Positions 8,598-17,699 of a DNA stretch of 64,000 nt are shown here, in pieces. Position 1 is the first letter of the stretch, and each line of letters begins with the position of its first letter. The notes under the pieces are model-generated. The model saw nothing but the letters and a program-made list of their open reading frames with translations, ran no database searches and was not told the DNA's origin. Source of the DNA: a bacterium (lineage in GTDB: Bacteria; Pseudomonadota; Gammaproteobacteria; Burkholderiales; Burkholderiaceae_C); NCBI GenBank assembly GCA_030824555.1, contig JAVBXK010000026.1:96091-160090 (forward strand). Reading direction: 5' to 3'. The translations under genes and the position numbers were made by a program.

Positions 8598-10064
8598 ATG
8601 CACCTACATATATTGGGAATCTGCGGCACCTTCATGGGCGGCCTGGCCGCACTGGCACGCGAAGCTGGCCACACCGTCACGGGTTGTGACGCGGGCGTCT
8701 ATCCCCCCATGAGCGATCAGCTCAGGGCGTTGGGCATTGATCTGATCGAAGGCTTCGGGGCCGACCAGATGGCGCTCCAACCCGATGTGTTCGTGGTGGG
8801 CAACGTGGTGTCACGCGCCCGCCTGCCCGACGGCACACCGAAGTTCCCGCTGATGGAAGCCATTCTGGACAGCGGTGCCCGCTACACCAGCGGCCCCCAA
8901 TGGCTGGCCGAGCACGTGCTGCACGGCCGCCACGTGTTGGCCGTGGCAGGCACGCACGGCAAAACCACCACCACGTCCATGCTGGCGTGGATACTGGAGC
9001 ACGCCGGTTTGCAACCCGGCTTCCTGGTGGGCGGTGTGCCCTTGAATTTTGGTGTGTCCGCGCGACTGGGTAGCGGGGCGGCTGTGCGTTCTGCACAGGT
9101 AAAGGAGGAGCCCGCACAGCGGGCGGGGGACACGGAGCGGAACGTGCAGCCGCCCCGCCACCCAGTCTTCGTGATCGAGGCTGACGAATACGACACCGCT
9201 TTCTTTGACAAACGCAGCAAATTCGTTCACTACCGCCCCCGCACGGCGGTGCTGAACAACCTGGAATTCGACCACGCCGACATTTTTGACGACCTGGCAG
9301 CCATCGAGCGCCAGTTCCACCACCTGATCCGCACCGTGCCACCCAGTGGCCGGGTGGTGGTCAACGGGCTGGAAGAAAGCCTGACACGTGTGCTGCACCA
9401 GGGCTGCTGGAGCGACGTGCGCAGCTTCGGCTCAGCCGTGAGCGACTACACGGCCGACGGCGAAGCATCCGACTTTGCCGTGCAGCTGAACGGGCAGACC
9501 GTGGCACGGGTGCAATGGGCCTTGTCAGGTGTACACAACCAACTGAATGCGCTGGCTGCCATCGCGGCTGCGGCACACGTGGGCGTGTCGGCAGAGGTGG
9601 CGGCCGAAGCGCTGTCGCTTTTCCAGAATGTGAAGCGCCGCATGGAGGTGCGTGGCACGGTGGCAGGCGTCACGGTGTATGACGATTTTGCCCACCACCC
9701 CACCGCCATCCGCACCACGGTAGACGGCTTGCGCCGCCAACTGGACCAACAAGGCAAACCCCGCGAACGCATCCTGGCGGTGTTCGAGCCCCGCAGCAAC
9801 ACCATGAAGCTGGGTGCCATGAAAGCACAGCTGCCTTGGAGCCTGGCCAACGCCAACCTGGCGTTCTGCCATGCCGCAGGCCTGGACTGGGACGCTTCAG
9901 CTGCCCTGGCCCCCATGGGCAGCACTGCCCGGGTGGCACAAAACGTGGATGAATTGCTGACGCAAGTGCTGGCCGCCACGCAACCGGGCGATCACGTACT
10001 TTGCATGAGCAACGGCGGGTTTGGCAACGTTCACCAGCGGCTGCTGGCTGCGCTGCCCAAGTAA
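8598..10064 (+). CDS. mpl: UDP-MurNAc:L-Ala-gamma-D-Glu-meso-DAP ligase (murein recycling)
   Basis: 488 residues. Mpl re-attaches recycled tripeptide to UDP-MurNAc in the cytoplasm. The N-terminal MHLHILGICGTFMGG is the Mpl form of the Mur-ligase fold, the ATP loop is [10 protein letters not shown], and VIEADEYDTAFFDKRSKF is the Mpl signature. Between NFGVSARLGSG and VFVIEADEYD there are about 28 extra residues absent from the E. coli enzyme as I recall it; they are encoded by a palindromic insert (9075-9156). No Shine-Dalgarno sequence is seen; TAGAAT lies six bases before the ATG, so the message may be leaderless. A strong terminator follows. Confidence 0.93.
   Translation: MHLHILGICGTFMGGLAALAREAGHTVTGCDAGVYPPMSDQLRALGIDLIEGFGADQMALQPDVFVVGNVVSRARLPDGTPKFPLMEAILDSGARYTSGPQWLAEHVLHGRHVLAVAGTHGKTTTTSMLAWILEHAGLQPGFLVGGVPLNFGVSARLGSGAAVRSAQVKEEPAQRAGDTERNVQPPRHPVFVIEADEYDTAFFDKRSKFVHYRPRTAVLNNLEFDHADIFDDLAAIERQFHHLIRTVPPSGRVVVNGLEESLTRVLHQGCWSDVRSFGSAVSDYTADGEASDFAVQLNGQTVARVQWALSGVHNQLNALAAIAAAAHVGVSAEVAAEALSLFQNVKRRMEVRGTVAGVTVYDDFAHHPTAIRTTVDGLRRQLDQQGKPRERILAVFEPRSNTMKLGAMKAQLPWSLANANLAFCHAAGLDWDASAALAPMGSTARVAQNVDELLTQVLAATQPGDHVLCMSNGGFGNVHQRLLAALPK
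9075..9156. repeat. Palindromic in-frame insert within mpl
   Basis: Outer arms 9075-9090 and 9141-9156 are complementary at 14 of 16 positions, and an inner perfect hairpin GCCCGC-ACA-GCGGGC lies at 9110-9124. The segment is translated in frame as a Gln/Glu/Arg-rich loop. Confidence 0.65.
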
Positions 10065-10111
10065 AAAAATAGCTGTTACCGCTTATCAATAAAGCGGTAA
10101 CAGCCGTTTTT
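10065..10111. terminator. Terminator formed by AT-rich dispersed repeat, copy 2
   Basis: A perfect 13-bp stem (10072-10084 with 10092-10104) and seven-base loop are followed by T5 after the mpl stop. It carries the repeat landmarks AATAGCT and AAAGCGGTAA, so the element serves as terminator for mpl and possibly, on the other strand, for the convergent gene ending at 10121. Confidence 0.85.
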
Positions 10112-10120
10112 ACTTGGAAA

Positions 10121-10441
10121 TCAGTAACCGATCGTCAGTGAGGTCACGTCCACCCGCACCACGGGCTTGGCCAGTGCACCTGCGGCTGCACGGGCAAAAC
10201 CCATGGCCCACTCGCGATGTTCGGGCTGGGCAAAGCGGTCTTGGCCCGCGCCTTGCGCCACCGACACAACCTTGTCTGCCGTCAGCACCTTGCCCGATGC
10301 ACGGATGGGCTCGCACTCCAGCGCCACAAACTGCTCGTCGAGCCACAGGCGTGCGGCCTCGCTCGTCAGGGGTTGAACCTCTTCCAGATCAAAACGGTAC
10401 GTGGCGTTTTCGCCCCAGCTGACACTGACTTCACTGCGCAT
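10121..10441 (-). CDS. Small conserved hypothetical protein
   Basis: 106 residues, not recognised. The sequence begins MRSEVSVSWGENATYRFDLEEV and contains VVRVDVTSLTIGY at the end; it looks soluble with mixed strands and helices, no cysteines of note and no membrane segment. The ATG at 10441 is chosen over a GTG at 10450 because AGGAG (10450-10454 on the minus strand) is eight bases upstream of the ATG but would overlap the GTG. It stands alone between mpl and the DAHP synthase gene. Confidence 0.65.
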   Translation of the reverse strand: MRSEVSVSWGENATYRFDLEEVQPLTSEAARLWLDEQFVALECEPIRASGKVLTADKVVSVAQGAGQDRFAQPEHREWAMGFARAAAGALAKPVVRVDVTSLTIGY

Positions 10442-10585
10442 GCGGATCACTCCTGTTGATTGAACGGTCTGTGTGCCGATTTTGCCTGGGTCAGGCGGGC
10501 GTCAGGCAGAGACCACCTGAACCGCTCGCCCTAACCCGCCTGGCCCTTGACATGGCGCAAACAACCGGGACAAAAACGCTCACCT

Positions 10586-11707
10586 TCAGCCCCGGCGCTG
10601 CTTGACCGCTTTGGCCAGCGTCTCGATGGCAGCGACCGAATCGTCCCAACCCAGACAGGCATCGGTGATGCTCTGACCATAGGCCAGCTTGGCCGGATCG
10701 TCCTTGCCAGCGGTGAACTTCTGGGCACCGGCCTGCAAATGACTTTCGATCATCACACCGAACACGCTGCGCGAGCCGCCAGCGATCTGGCCGGCAATGT
10801 CGTTGGCCACGTCCAACTGCTTTTGGTGTTGCTTGGAGCTGTTGGCGTGGCTGAAGTCCACCATCAGCGTGGCGGGCAATTTGGCTGCGGCCAAATCTTT
10901 GCAGGCAGCGGCCACGCTGGCGGCATCGTAGTTGGGGCCCTTGCCGCCGCGCAGGATCACGTGGCAATCCTTGTTGCCCTTGGTCTGGACAATCGCCACC
11001 TGCCCGTTCTTGTGGACCGACAGGAAATGGTGGCCGCCAGCGGCCGCCTGGATGGCATCGGTCGCGATCTTGATGTTGCCGTCGGTGCCATTCTTGAACC
11101 CGATGGGGGCGGACAGACCGGAAGCCAGTTCGCGGTGCACTTGGCTTTCGGTGGTGCGGGCACCGATGGCGCCCCAGGCAATCAGGTCGCCGATGTACTG
11201 GGGGGAGATCACATCCAGGAACTCGCTGCCAGCGGGCACGCCCAGGCGGTTGATTTCAATGAGCAACTGGCGCGCCATGCGCAGGCCTTCGTCGATGCGG
11301 TAGCTCTCGTCCATGTAGGGGTCGTTGATCAGCCCCTTCCAACCCACCGTGGTGCGAGGCTTCTCGAAATAGACGCGCATCACGATTTCCAGCGTGTCGG
11401 CGTACTGCTCGCGCACGGTCTTCAGTCGCTGTGCGTACTCGATCGCCGCAGCCGGGTCGTGGATGGAACAGGGCCCGGTGACAACCAGCAAACGGTCGTC
11501 GGTGCCATGCATGATGTTGTGGATGTTGCGGCGCGTCTGGCTGATGAGCGTCTCGACGCCCGTGCCGCGAATGGGGAAAAAACGGATGAGGTGTTCAGGA
11601 GGTGGCAACACGGTGATGTCCTTGATGCGTTCGTCGTCGGTCTTGCTGGTTTTCTCGACGGCGGCATACCAGGACTCGGGGCGCTGGTGGCTGGCAGATG
11701 CGTTCAT
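10586..11707 (-). CDS. aroG: 3-deoxy-7-phosphoheptulonate (DAHP) synthase, class I AroG/F/H type
   Basis: 373 residues. It condenses phosphoenolpyruvate and erythrose 4-phosphate, the first step of the shikimate pathway to Phe, Tyr and Trp. Class I landmarks are clear: VVTGPCSIHDP, VYFEKPRTTVGWKG, GARTTESQVHRE, LRGGKGPNYD with metal/PEP ligands, VDFSHANSSK and VFGVMIESHL. Which aromatic amino acid inhibits the enzyme cannot be told. GGAG lies nine bases before the ATG. The 190-base leader holds an aromatic leader peptide and terminator, so expression is probably controlled by attenuation. The symbol denotes the family; the paralogue could be aroF or aroH. Confidence 0.95.
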   Translation of the reverse strand: MNASASHQRPESWYAAVEKTSKTDDERIKDITVLPPPEHLIRFFPIRGTGVETLISQTRRNIHNIMHGTDDRLLVVTGPCSIHDPAAAIEYAQRLKTVREQYADTLEIVMRVYFEKPRTTVGWKGLINDPYMDESYRIDEGLRMARQLLIEINRLGVPAGSEFLDVISPQYIGDLIAWGAIGARTTESQVHRELASGLSAPIGFKNGTDGNIKIATDAIQAAAGGHHFLSVHKNGQVAIVQTKGNKDCHVILRGGKGPNYDAASVAAACKDLAAAKLPATLMVDFSHANSSKQHQKQLDVANDIAGQIAGGSRSVFGVMIESHLQAGAQKFTAGKDDPAKLAYGQSITDACLGWDDSVAAIETLAKAVKQRRG

Positions 11708-11763
11708 GAAGCTCTCCGTGAATCAAAAAAGTAGGTTGAAAAAAGAACCGGGACAGACAAGGC

Positions 11764-11793
11764 AAAAAAAAACCGCCGAGGGTATCGGCGGTT
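11764..11793 (-). terminator. Attenuator terminator of the DAHP synthase leader
   Basis: On the minus strand AACCGCCGA (11793-11785) pairs perfectly with TCGGCGGTT (11779-11771) around a five-base loop and runs into nine T residues. It lies 57 bases before the aroG start. It may also end transcripts coming from the giant gene upstream. Confidence 0.88.
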
Positions 11794-11826
11794 GGTTTGA
11801 GGTGCTTCGGGCTTCGTTTTTGGGGC

Positions 11827-11901
11827 TCAGCCTTGACTCTCTCTACCGCCGTGTGCGCGTGAGAACCAAAAGTAAGCAAAATAAAAACGAACCGTTTGCA
11901 T
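11827..11901 (-). CDS. Aromatic leader peptide of the DAHP synthase attenuator
   Basis: A 24-codon frame from ATG to TGA. Codons 6-13 read Phe-Tyr-Phe-Ala-Tyr-Phe-Trp-Phe, seven aromatic residues in eight, covering all three end products of the pathway. Codons 17-19 (His-Gly-Gly) contain the segment that pairs with the terminator arm. No strong Shine-Dalgarno site is visible before the ATG. The peptide is expected to have no function beyond sensing charged aromatic tRNAs. Confidence 0.85.
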   Translation of the reverse strand: MQTVRFYFAYFWFSRAHGGRESQG

Positions 11902-11969
11902 GGGCGGCAATGTAGCACATCGGTTTGATGCAGGTCTGACAAACGTCTTGCACCCCATCACGCTTGCAG

Positions 11970-14900
11970 TCACTCCACCCCAAAGCCCTGAGCAAACCCA
12001 GGCAACGAAGCCACGGGCATGAACAGGCGCACAGGCTGGCCATCCAGCCAAACCGTTTTACCCACGTGTTGAGCAGGCAGTGGCACCAGCGCCATATCGG
12101 GCTTGAGGGTGTAGGTTTGCCCACCCAGCACCAGCTTGATGCGCCCCTGCCCCTGCCCCAGGGCTGAGCCCGCCGGGTCAGCCGCCAGCACCGCCGCACG
12201 CAAACCCGCAAAGTCAGCCGCCGCCGGGTACAGAGCTTGCGGGTAACCAAAATGGTTGCTGGTGTACGTCAGCACACCTTGCGGTGTTTGCGCCAAACCG
12301 CCCGCGTCCGTAGGCGACTCCAGCTGTTCGCCCGCTTGCACGGCGAAGTGGGTGTTGCCATTGCCACTGGTGTTCAGCGTCACCAGCAAGGTGCCATCAG
12401 CCTGCACCACCGTGCTGCCACCGTGCTCATTCAGCAGACGGGCAAACCCTTCTGTGTCGGCTATGGCGGGCGCCCAATCCATGCTCAAGCCTTGCAGGCG
12501 CAAGGTGTACGTCGCCTGCCCTTGGGTTAGCCAGCTGTCAGGCTGTGTTGTATCCGGGTCAACGCTCACACGACCCAACGCACCCAAGACCACTCGCTTC
12601 TCGCCTTGTTTTGCAATCAACAGGCCATTTTCACCACCGATGAAAAACTCGCTAAACAGTTGGTGCCTGGTCAGCCAGTTCACTGCGGCCTGCGCCACGT
12701 TGCCACCCAAGCGTTCTGACGAGCCGTTCAGCATAGGCCTGCTGTGCATCCACACCAGGCCGGGCACGCCAGTGCGTGCCACCGCATCGCCCGTGAGGTC
12801 TTGGTCGCCAGTGGCGGAGCCCAGGCCCATTTCCTGTATCTGGCCTTGCGCGTTGAGCACCACATATTCGCCCGGAAGAATGGCCAGCACTGCAGTTGTA
12901 GCCGTTGTTGTGACTGTTGCTGTCGTTGCCGCAGCCGTTTCAGCCTTGGCTGCGCGAGCCTGTTTGGCTGACGAAGCAGACCGTGTGCTGGCGGGCCGTG
13001 GCAAGCCCGAAGGCAACGCAACCTGGCACCCCAGCACGGTGATCAGTGTTTGCCCGGTGGTTTCATTCACCTCGGCCAGCAGTTCGGTGGGGGTACCGGT
13101 GCATGCACCGGCATTCAACACCACGGAGCTGGCTGGCGGCACGCTTTGCAACCAGCCCAACACGGGTTGGCCGGGGGCCGTTGCCTTGAAACGGGCGCGG
13201 CCCTGCAACAGGCGGGGCACGGGCACACCGCCCGGCCCGGCCACAAAGGTCAGGCGCGCGGTGGCGCCGGTGGGCTCGGGCTGGGCTTGCAGCAAGCCCC
13301 CGCCGTTGGCCAGTTGCAAGCTGGTGGGGCCGGTGATGGTCAGCACCGTGCCGTTGACCGCATTGACCCGTACCTCAAACGGGCCACCGCTGAGGGTGTG
13401 GTTGCTGCCTTGCTCCACCACTGGCGGGGGTGGCGGTGGTTCGGGGGCTGGTGGCGGTGGCGGCGCCACAGTGGTGCTGACGTAATCGGCACTCACACCG
13501 CCGATGGTCAGCGTGGTGGTGGTGGTGGTGGTGTAGGCAGCACTGCTGGTGTGACGCACGGTGACGGTGTCGCCGTTGTTAACCGTGCCCGCTGCGCTGA
13601 CAAAGCTGCCACTGTTGATTCGGTATTCACCGCCGGTGATGCTGATGGCCGCACCCGTGGTGATGCCCGCCACCGTGATGGTGTCAGAGGTCTGCACCGT
13701 GCTCAGTGCAACGCTGTTGGCGGGCGTGAACGCAAACGCCTGTGGTGTGCTGGCGTTGCCGCTGAAGCTGACCGAGACCGCGCAGTCGGCCGTGACCGCC
13801 GCTGTGGTGTAGTTCACGTTTCCTGTGCCGCTGACACTGCCGCCGCAGGTGCCGCCCCAGACGTTGACCGCATAACCGCCATCTGGCGTTGCGGCGAAGC
13901 TGGGTGTGGCGTTGTAGGCCACCACCTGCGCCGTGTTGGGACTGATGCTGCCGTTGGCTCCAGCACTGGGCGTGACGTTGTAGCCCCGGCTGGCGCTGCA
14001 GTTGGCGGTGCTGCCACCGCCCGAGCCGATGCAGCTCCAAGTGTAGGCATTGACACCATTGGTCATGCTGGTGGCGCTACCTGTCGTGCACAGGTTGGTG
14101 CTGGGCGCTGTGGTGACCAAGGTGGCGCTGTGGCTGGTGCCACAACTGCCGTTGACCGCAGTCACCGCCACAGTGGTGCTGACATAAGCGGCACTCACAC
14201 CGCCAATGGTCAGTGTGGTCGTGGTGACGGTGCTGTGGGCCGCACTGCTGGTGTGGCGTACGGCGACGGTGCCTCCGTTGTTGACGCTGCCCGCTGTGCT
14301 GGTCCAGCCGTTGGTGTCAATCTGGTACTGGCCGTCGGTGACGCTGATGGCGGCTGCAGTGTTGATGCCCGCGACAATGACGCTGCCAGACGTCTGCACC
14401 GTGCTCAACGCGGCATTGCCCGTCGCCGTGAAGCTGAAGGCATCGGGTGTGGTGTCAGGTGTGAGGCTGAAGCTGGCGGTCACCGTGCAGTCGGCCGTGA
14501 CGGCTGCACTGGTATAGGTACTGCCGCTCAAACTGCCGCTGCAACCGCTCACGCTGCCCATGGCGTGTCCGCTGTCGGGCGTGACGGTAAAAACGGGCGT
14601 GGCGTTGTACGCCACTACCTGCGCCGTGCTGGGGCTCAGGCTGCCGTTGGCACCTGCACTCGGTGTGACGGTGTAGCCCCGGCTGGCGCTGCAGTTGGCG
14701 GTGCTGCCACTTCCCGAACCCGTGCAGCTCCAGTTGTAGGCATTGACACCTGTGGTCACGCTGGTGGCACTGCCTGTCGTGCACAGGCTGGTGCTGGGCG
14801 CCGTGGTGATCAAGGTGGTGCTGTGGCTGGAGCCGCAGCTGCCATTGACGACTGGTGCAGCCAACGTGGTGCTGACATAAGCGGCACTCACCCCGCCAAT

Positions 14901-17669
14901 GGTCAGCGTGGTGGTGGTGGCGGTGCTGTGGGCCGCACTGCTGGTGTGGCGCACAGTGACGGTGTCACCGTTGTTGACGCTGCCTGGCGTGCTCACGAAA
15001 CCACCACTGCCAATCTGGTACTCACCACCGCTGATGCTGATGTCAGCACCCGTGGTGATGCCCGCCACCGTGATGATGTTGGAGGTCTGTACCGCGCTCT
15101 GTGCAACGTTGTTGACTGGCGTGAACGCAAAGGCCGCTGGCGTGCTGGCGTTGCCGCTGAAGCTGACCGAGACCATGCAGTCGGCCGTGACCGCCGCCGC
15201 GGTGTAGTTCACGTTGCCTGTGCCGCTGGCACTGCCGCCACAGGTGCCCGCCCATGCGTTGACCGCATAGCCACCGTCTGGCGTTGCGGTGAACTCGGGC
15301 TGAGCGTTTTGGGCCACCACTTGTGCGTCGCTGACGCTGCCATTGGCTCCGGCACTGGACGTGACGGTGTAACCCCGGCTGGCGCTGCAACTGGCAGTGG
15401 TGGAACTGCCCGCACAAGTCCAGGCGAAGGTACTGGGGTTGGTGGTAACGCTGCTTGCAGTGCTGTGGGTGCACAAGGCCCCGCCACTGGGTGCGCTGGT
15501 GACCAGCGGGGTGGTGGCGTGGGCGCTGCCACACGTGCCGTTGGCTGCGATGGATGAGATGGCAAAACTCAGCGTGGCTTGCGGCGCGGGGTTGTTGTTT
15601 GCATTGCCGGCCTGATTGGCGCTCACGGTGCACGTGCCGCCTGAAACGCCCGAAACGGTCGCACCGGAAACCGTGCAAACGGACGGGGTCAAGCTGGCGA
15701 ATACGATTGGATTTTCAGAGGCGCCGCCTGTGGCGACCAATGTGTCAGTGCCGCCAATCAGCACCGAGGGGGTGGAAATGGAGATGGTCTGATTTGCGGT
15801 CACCACATTGCGCAGCAATGGGCGCGTGACACCTTCGGTCATGACCCAGTGATTGGTGAAGTCAAAACCGGTGTAGTTGGCTTGTGAATGGGCTTGCGCC
15901 GAGGTGAGGCCCACCATGTTGATGGCGCTTCCCGAACCAAACTTGACACCAGTTGCCGTCCCCGTGGATTCCGTATCCCAGTAGGCGTCGATGATGCCGT
16001 TGCTGGTGTAGTTCCAAGTCGCAATGCCGCCGTTCGACACCCCTGTGATGCCCGGGCCGGCAACATGCACGTCTTCGATGACGCCAGAATTGTCAGAAAG
16101 CAGGCCCGAGGACTCAGACTGGTATATGCCATTCCCTGTCACTGCACCGCCAGCCCGCGTGCTCGCTGCAACTTTGACCAGGCTGTAAGCGCGCCGGATG
16201 TTGGCCCCGCCAGAGTTGAATGCAGCCAATCCGCCGCCGTAATACACATCACCGCTGGCCTTGTCCACGGAACCCCATGCCCAGGCGTCCTCAATCAGCG
16301 CCTGATCGCGGTTCCAACCTGACAAACCACCGCCCGAACGCACGCCCCATACCGCCACACTGGCATAAGAGCGCCGAACCGCCGCATGTTGGCCATCGTT
16401 GAGGCCCACCAGGCCACCGCCATAACGCCAATAGTTAGGCCCGAAAATGGCAGGGCCTTGCACGCGCGCCACGCTGTAGCTTTCGATGATTTCGGCCATG
16501 CCAGAAGTGCCATCGTTCCAGCCAACCAGGCCACCAGCAAAAAATCCCTTGGTACCACCTGTTTCCACCACATTGACGACCACGTGCCCATTGCCATGGG
16601 AGTTGCGGATTTCCGAACCGGCGGCGGACCCATTGTTCCAGCCGATCAGGCCGCCAATGTACAAGTGCTCACCGGTAGCCTGTTTGGCGTTGCCGGTGAC
16701 CGTGCTGCTCGAACCACAGCGGTTAACCGGCATGTAATTGGTTCCCACCAAGCCGCCAATATAGGAGCCGCTGCCGATGACATCGCCTGTTGTGTATGCA
16801 TCAGCGATGGCCTCTTGGCTGAGACCAACCAAGCCACCCACATGGCTGACGCCCGACACGTTGCCACTGGCATGAACGCTCAAAATCTGCCCGGCATGTT
16901 GCCCTACCAGCAGACCCACATAGTCCTTGCCAGTGACGCTGGCGGTGCTGAGCGCCACATTGCGGACCGTGCCCACAAGCCCACTGAACAAACCGACGTT
17001 GTCGGTCGTTGGACGGTTGATGGTCAACCCGGTGATGCTGTGTCCCAATCCATCCAGCGTACCCCAGAAGGGTCCGACAGGCGCAAAACCAGCACCTCCG
17101 TTCCAGCCAGATGTGGCCGCAGCATCGATCTGGCTGCCCAGCGCATAACGACGGTTGGCATCGGAGGGGACCAGGTTTTGCAGCGCGGTGATGTCGTGAA
17201 TGACGGTGTAGGTCCCGCCGTTGACAGTCAGGGCACCGCTGCCACTGAAATCGACCTGGCCGCTGAAGCCTGCATCAGAAATGTTCACGGCAAACTGGCC
17301 CGTGACCGTCAGGTTGGCACTGCCTGACGCAGCCATGACCGCGCCAACCTTGACGGCCCCTGCGGCCGCCAGGGAGAGGGTATTGGCCGTCCAGGCAACC
17401 GGCGTGTTCACTGCGATGTCGCCACTCTCGGTGCCCGTGCTGCCGGTCACGATGCTGACTGGGCCACTGCCCAGCCGTGAAGCAATCTCTGATGCCGCCA
17501 CCGTGGCACCGCTGGCACTGGGTGTCCACACATCTGGACTGCCGCCCGACCAGGCACCATGGGTGCTTGTGTCACCGATGGCAACGTTCCATGCGGCCAG
17601 GGCTGGCACGGCATGCAACGTCAAAAAACAAACCAACAAGGCACCAAACGATTTGGTCAAGACATTCAT
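11970..17669 (-). CDS. Giant secreted surface protein with GLUG motifs and tandem repeats
   Basis: 1,899 residues. A Sec signal peptide (1 to about 25, ending AVPALA) is followed by a beta-helix-like region with many GLUG-type motifs (GGLVGLS, GGLVGTN, GGLIGWN, GGLVGWN; about 225-620). A short Ig-like stretch rich in Ser/Thr follows (about 625-705), then three long near-identical repeats (about 707-1400), a Pro-rich hinge (about 1400-1425) and a C-terminal region of about 470 residues that I do not recognise. Cysteines recur in pairs in the repeats, so disulfides outside the cytoplasm are likely. No autotransporter barrel, LPXTG or PEP-CTERM anchor was recognised. The SARP regulator lies 102 bases upstream. 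Adhesin-like role is inferred only. Confidence 0.85.
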   Translation of the reverse strand: MNVLTKSFGALLVCFLTLHAVPALAAWNVAIGDTSTHGAWSGGSPDVWTPSASGATVAASEIASRLGSGPVSIVTGSTGTESGDIAVNTPVAWTANTLSLAAAGAVKVGAVMAASGSANLTVTGQFAVNISDAGFSGQVDFSGSGALTVNGGTYTVIHDITALQNLVPSDANRRYALGSQIDAAATSGWNGGAGFAPVGPFWGTLDGLGHSITGLTINRPTTDNVGLFSGLVGTVRNVALSTASVTGKDYVGLLVGQHAGQILSVHASGNVSGVSHVGGLVGLSQEAIADAYTTGDVIGSGSYIGGLVGTNYMPVNRCGSSSTVTGNAKQATGEHLYIGGLIGWNNGSAAGSEIRNSHGNGHVVVNVVETGGTKGFFAGGLVGWNDGTSGMAEIIESYSVARVQGPAIFGPNYWRYGGGLVGLNDGQHAAVRRSYASVAVWGVRSGGGLSGWNRDQALIEDAWAWGSVDKASGDVYYGGGLAAFNSGGANIRRAYSLVKVAASTRAGGAVTGNGIYQSESSGLLSDNSGVIEDVHVAGPGITGVSNGGIATWNYTSNGIIDAYWDTESTGTATGVKFGSGSAINMVGLTSAQAHSQANYTGFDFTNHWVMTEGVTRPLLRNVVTANQTISISTPSVLIGGTDTLVATGGASENPIVFASLTPSVCTVSGATVSGVSGGTCTVSANQAGNANNNPAPQATLSFAISSIAANGTCGSAHATTPLVTSAPSGGALCTHSTASSVTTNPSTFAWTCAGSSTTASCSASRGYTVTSSAGANGSVSDAQVVAQNAQPEFTATPDGGYAVNAWAGTCGGSASGTGNVNYTAAAVTADCMVSVSFSGNASTPAAFAFTPVNNVAQSAVQTSNIITVAGITTGADISISGGEYQIGSGGFVSTPGSVNNGDTVTVRHTSSAAHSTATTTTLTIGGVSAAYVSTTLAAPVVNGSCGSSHSTTLITTAPSTSLCTTGSATSVTTGVNAYNWSCTGSGSGSTANCSASRGYTVTPSAGANGSLSPSTAQVVAYNATPVFTVTPDSGHAMGSVSGCSGSLSGSTYTSAAVTADCTVTASFSLTPDTTPDAFSFTATGNAALSTVQTSGSVIVAGINTAAAISVTDGQYQIDTNGWTSTAGSVNNGGTVAVRHTSSAAHSTVTTTTLTIGGVSAAYVSTTVAVTAVNGSCGTSHSATLVTTAPSTNLCTTGSATSMTNGVNAYTWSCIGSGGGSTANCSASRGYNVTPSAGANGSISPNTAQVVAYNATPSFAATPDGGYAVNVWGGTCGGSVSGTGNVNYTTAAVTADCAVSVSFSGNASTPQAFAFTPANSVALSTVQTSDTITVAGITTGAAISITGGEYRINSGSFVSAAGTVNNGDTVTVRHTSSAAYTTTTTTTLTIGGVSADYVSTTVAPPPPPAPEPPPPPPVVEQGSNHTLSGGPFEVRVNAVNGTVLTITGPTSLQLANGGGLLQAQPEPTGATARLTFVAGPGGVPVPRLLQGRARFKATAPGQPVLGWLQSVPPASSVVLNAGACTGTPTELLAEVNETTGQTLITVLGCQVALPSGLPRPASTRSASSAKQARAAKAETAAATTATVTTTATTAVLAILPGEYVVLNAQGQIQEMGLGSATGDQDLTGDAVARTGVPGLVWMHSRPMLNGSSERLGGNVAQAAVNWLTRHQLFSEFFIGGENGLLIAKQGEKRVVLGALGRVSVDPDTTQPDSWLTQGQATYTLRLQGLSMDWAPAIADTEGFARLLNEHGGSTVVQADGTLLVTLNTSGNGNTHFAVQAGEQLESPTDAGGLAQTPQGVLTYTSNHFGYPQALYPAAADFAGLRAAVLAADPAGSALGQGQGRIKLVLGGQTYTLKPDMALVPLPAQHVGKTVWLDGQPVRLFMPVASLPGFAQGFGVE
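13471..15548 (-). repeat. Three tandem ~702-bp coding repeats
   Basis: The same landmark (GTGGTGCTGACRTAA...) recurs on the plus strand at 13471, 14173 and 14876, steps of 702 and 703 bases, and the pattern continues to about 15548. Each unit encodes about 234 residues with the blocks NGSCG, SCSASRGY, AGANGS, ADCxVSVSFS, VTVRHTSSAA and LTIGGVSA. Units are very similar in DNA, so recombination could add or remove one. Confidence 0.85.
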
Positions 17670-17699
17670 GGGATCACTCGTCAGGAGAGGTCAGGCGGG

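Larger units (their letters stand above)
11764..11901 (-). promoter_or_regulatory. Transcription attenuator: aromatic leader peptide with alternative hairpins
   Basis: CGGCGGT inside the leader peptide (11851-11845), just past the aromatic codons (11886-11863), can pair with ACCGCCG of the terminator's left arm (11792-11786). This pairing excludes the terminator. A ribosome stalled on the aromatic codons would leave the antiterminator free to form; an unstalled ribosome would cover it and let the terminator form. This is the classical trp/phe-type layout; regulation is inferred. Confidence 0.85.

Noticed and set aside
13050..15557. 835-codon open frame on the plus strand inside the giant gene
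   Set aside because: It is the mirror of the tandem repeats of the minus-strand gene, starts without a ribosome site and has biased, low-complexity composition (Gly, Ala, Arg, His).
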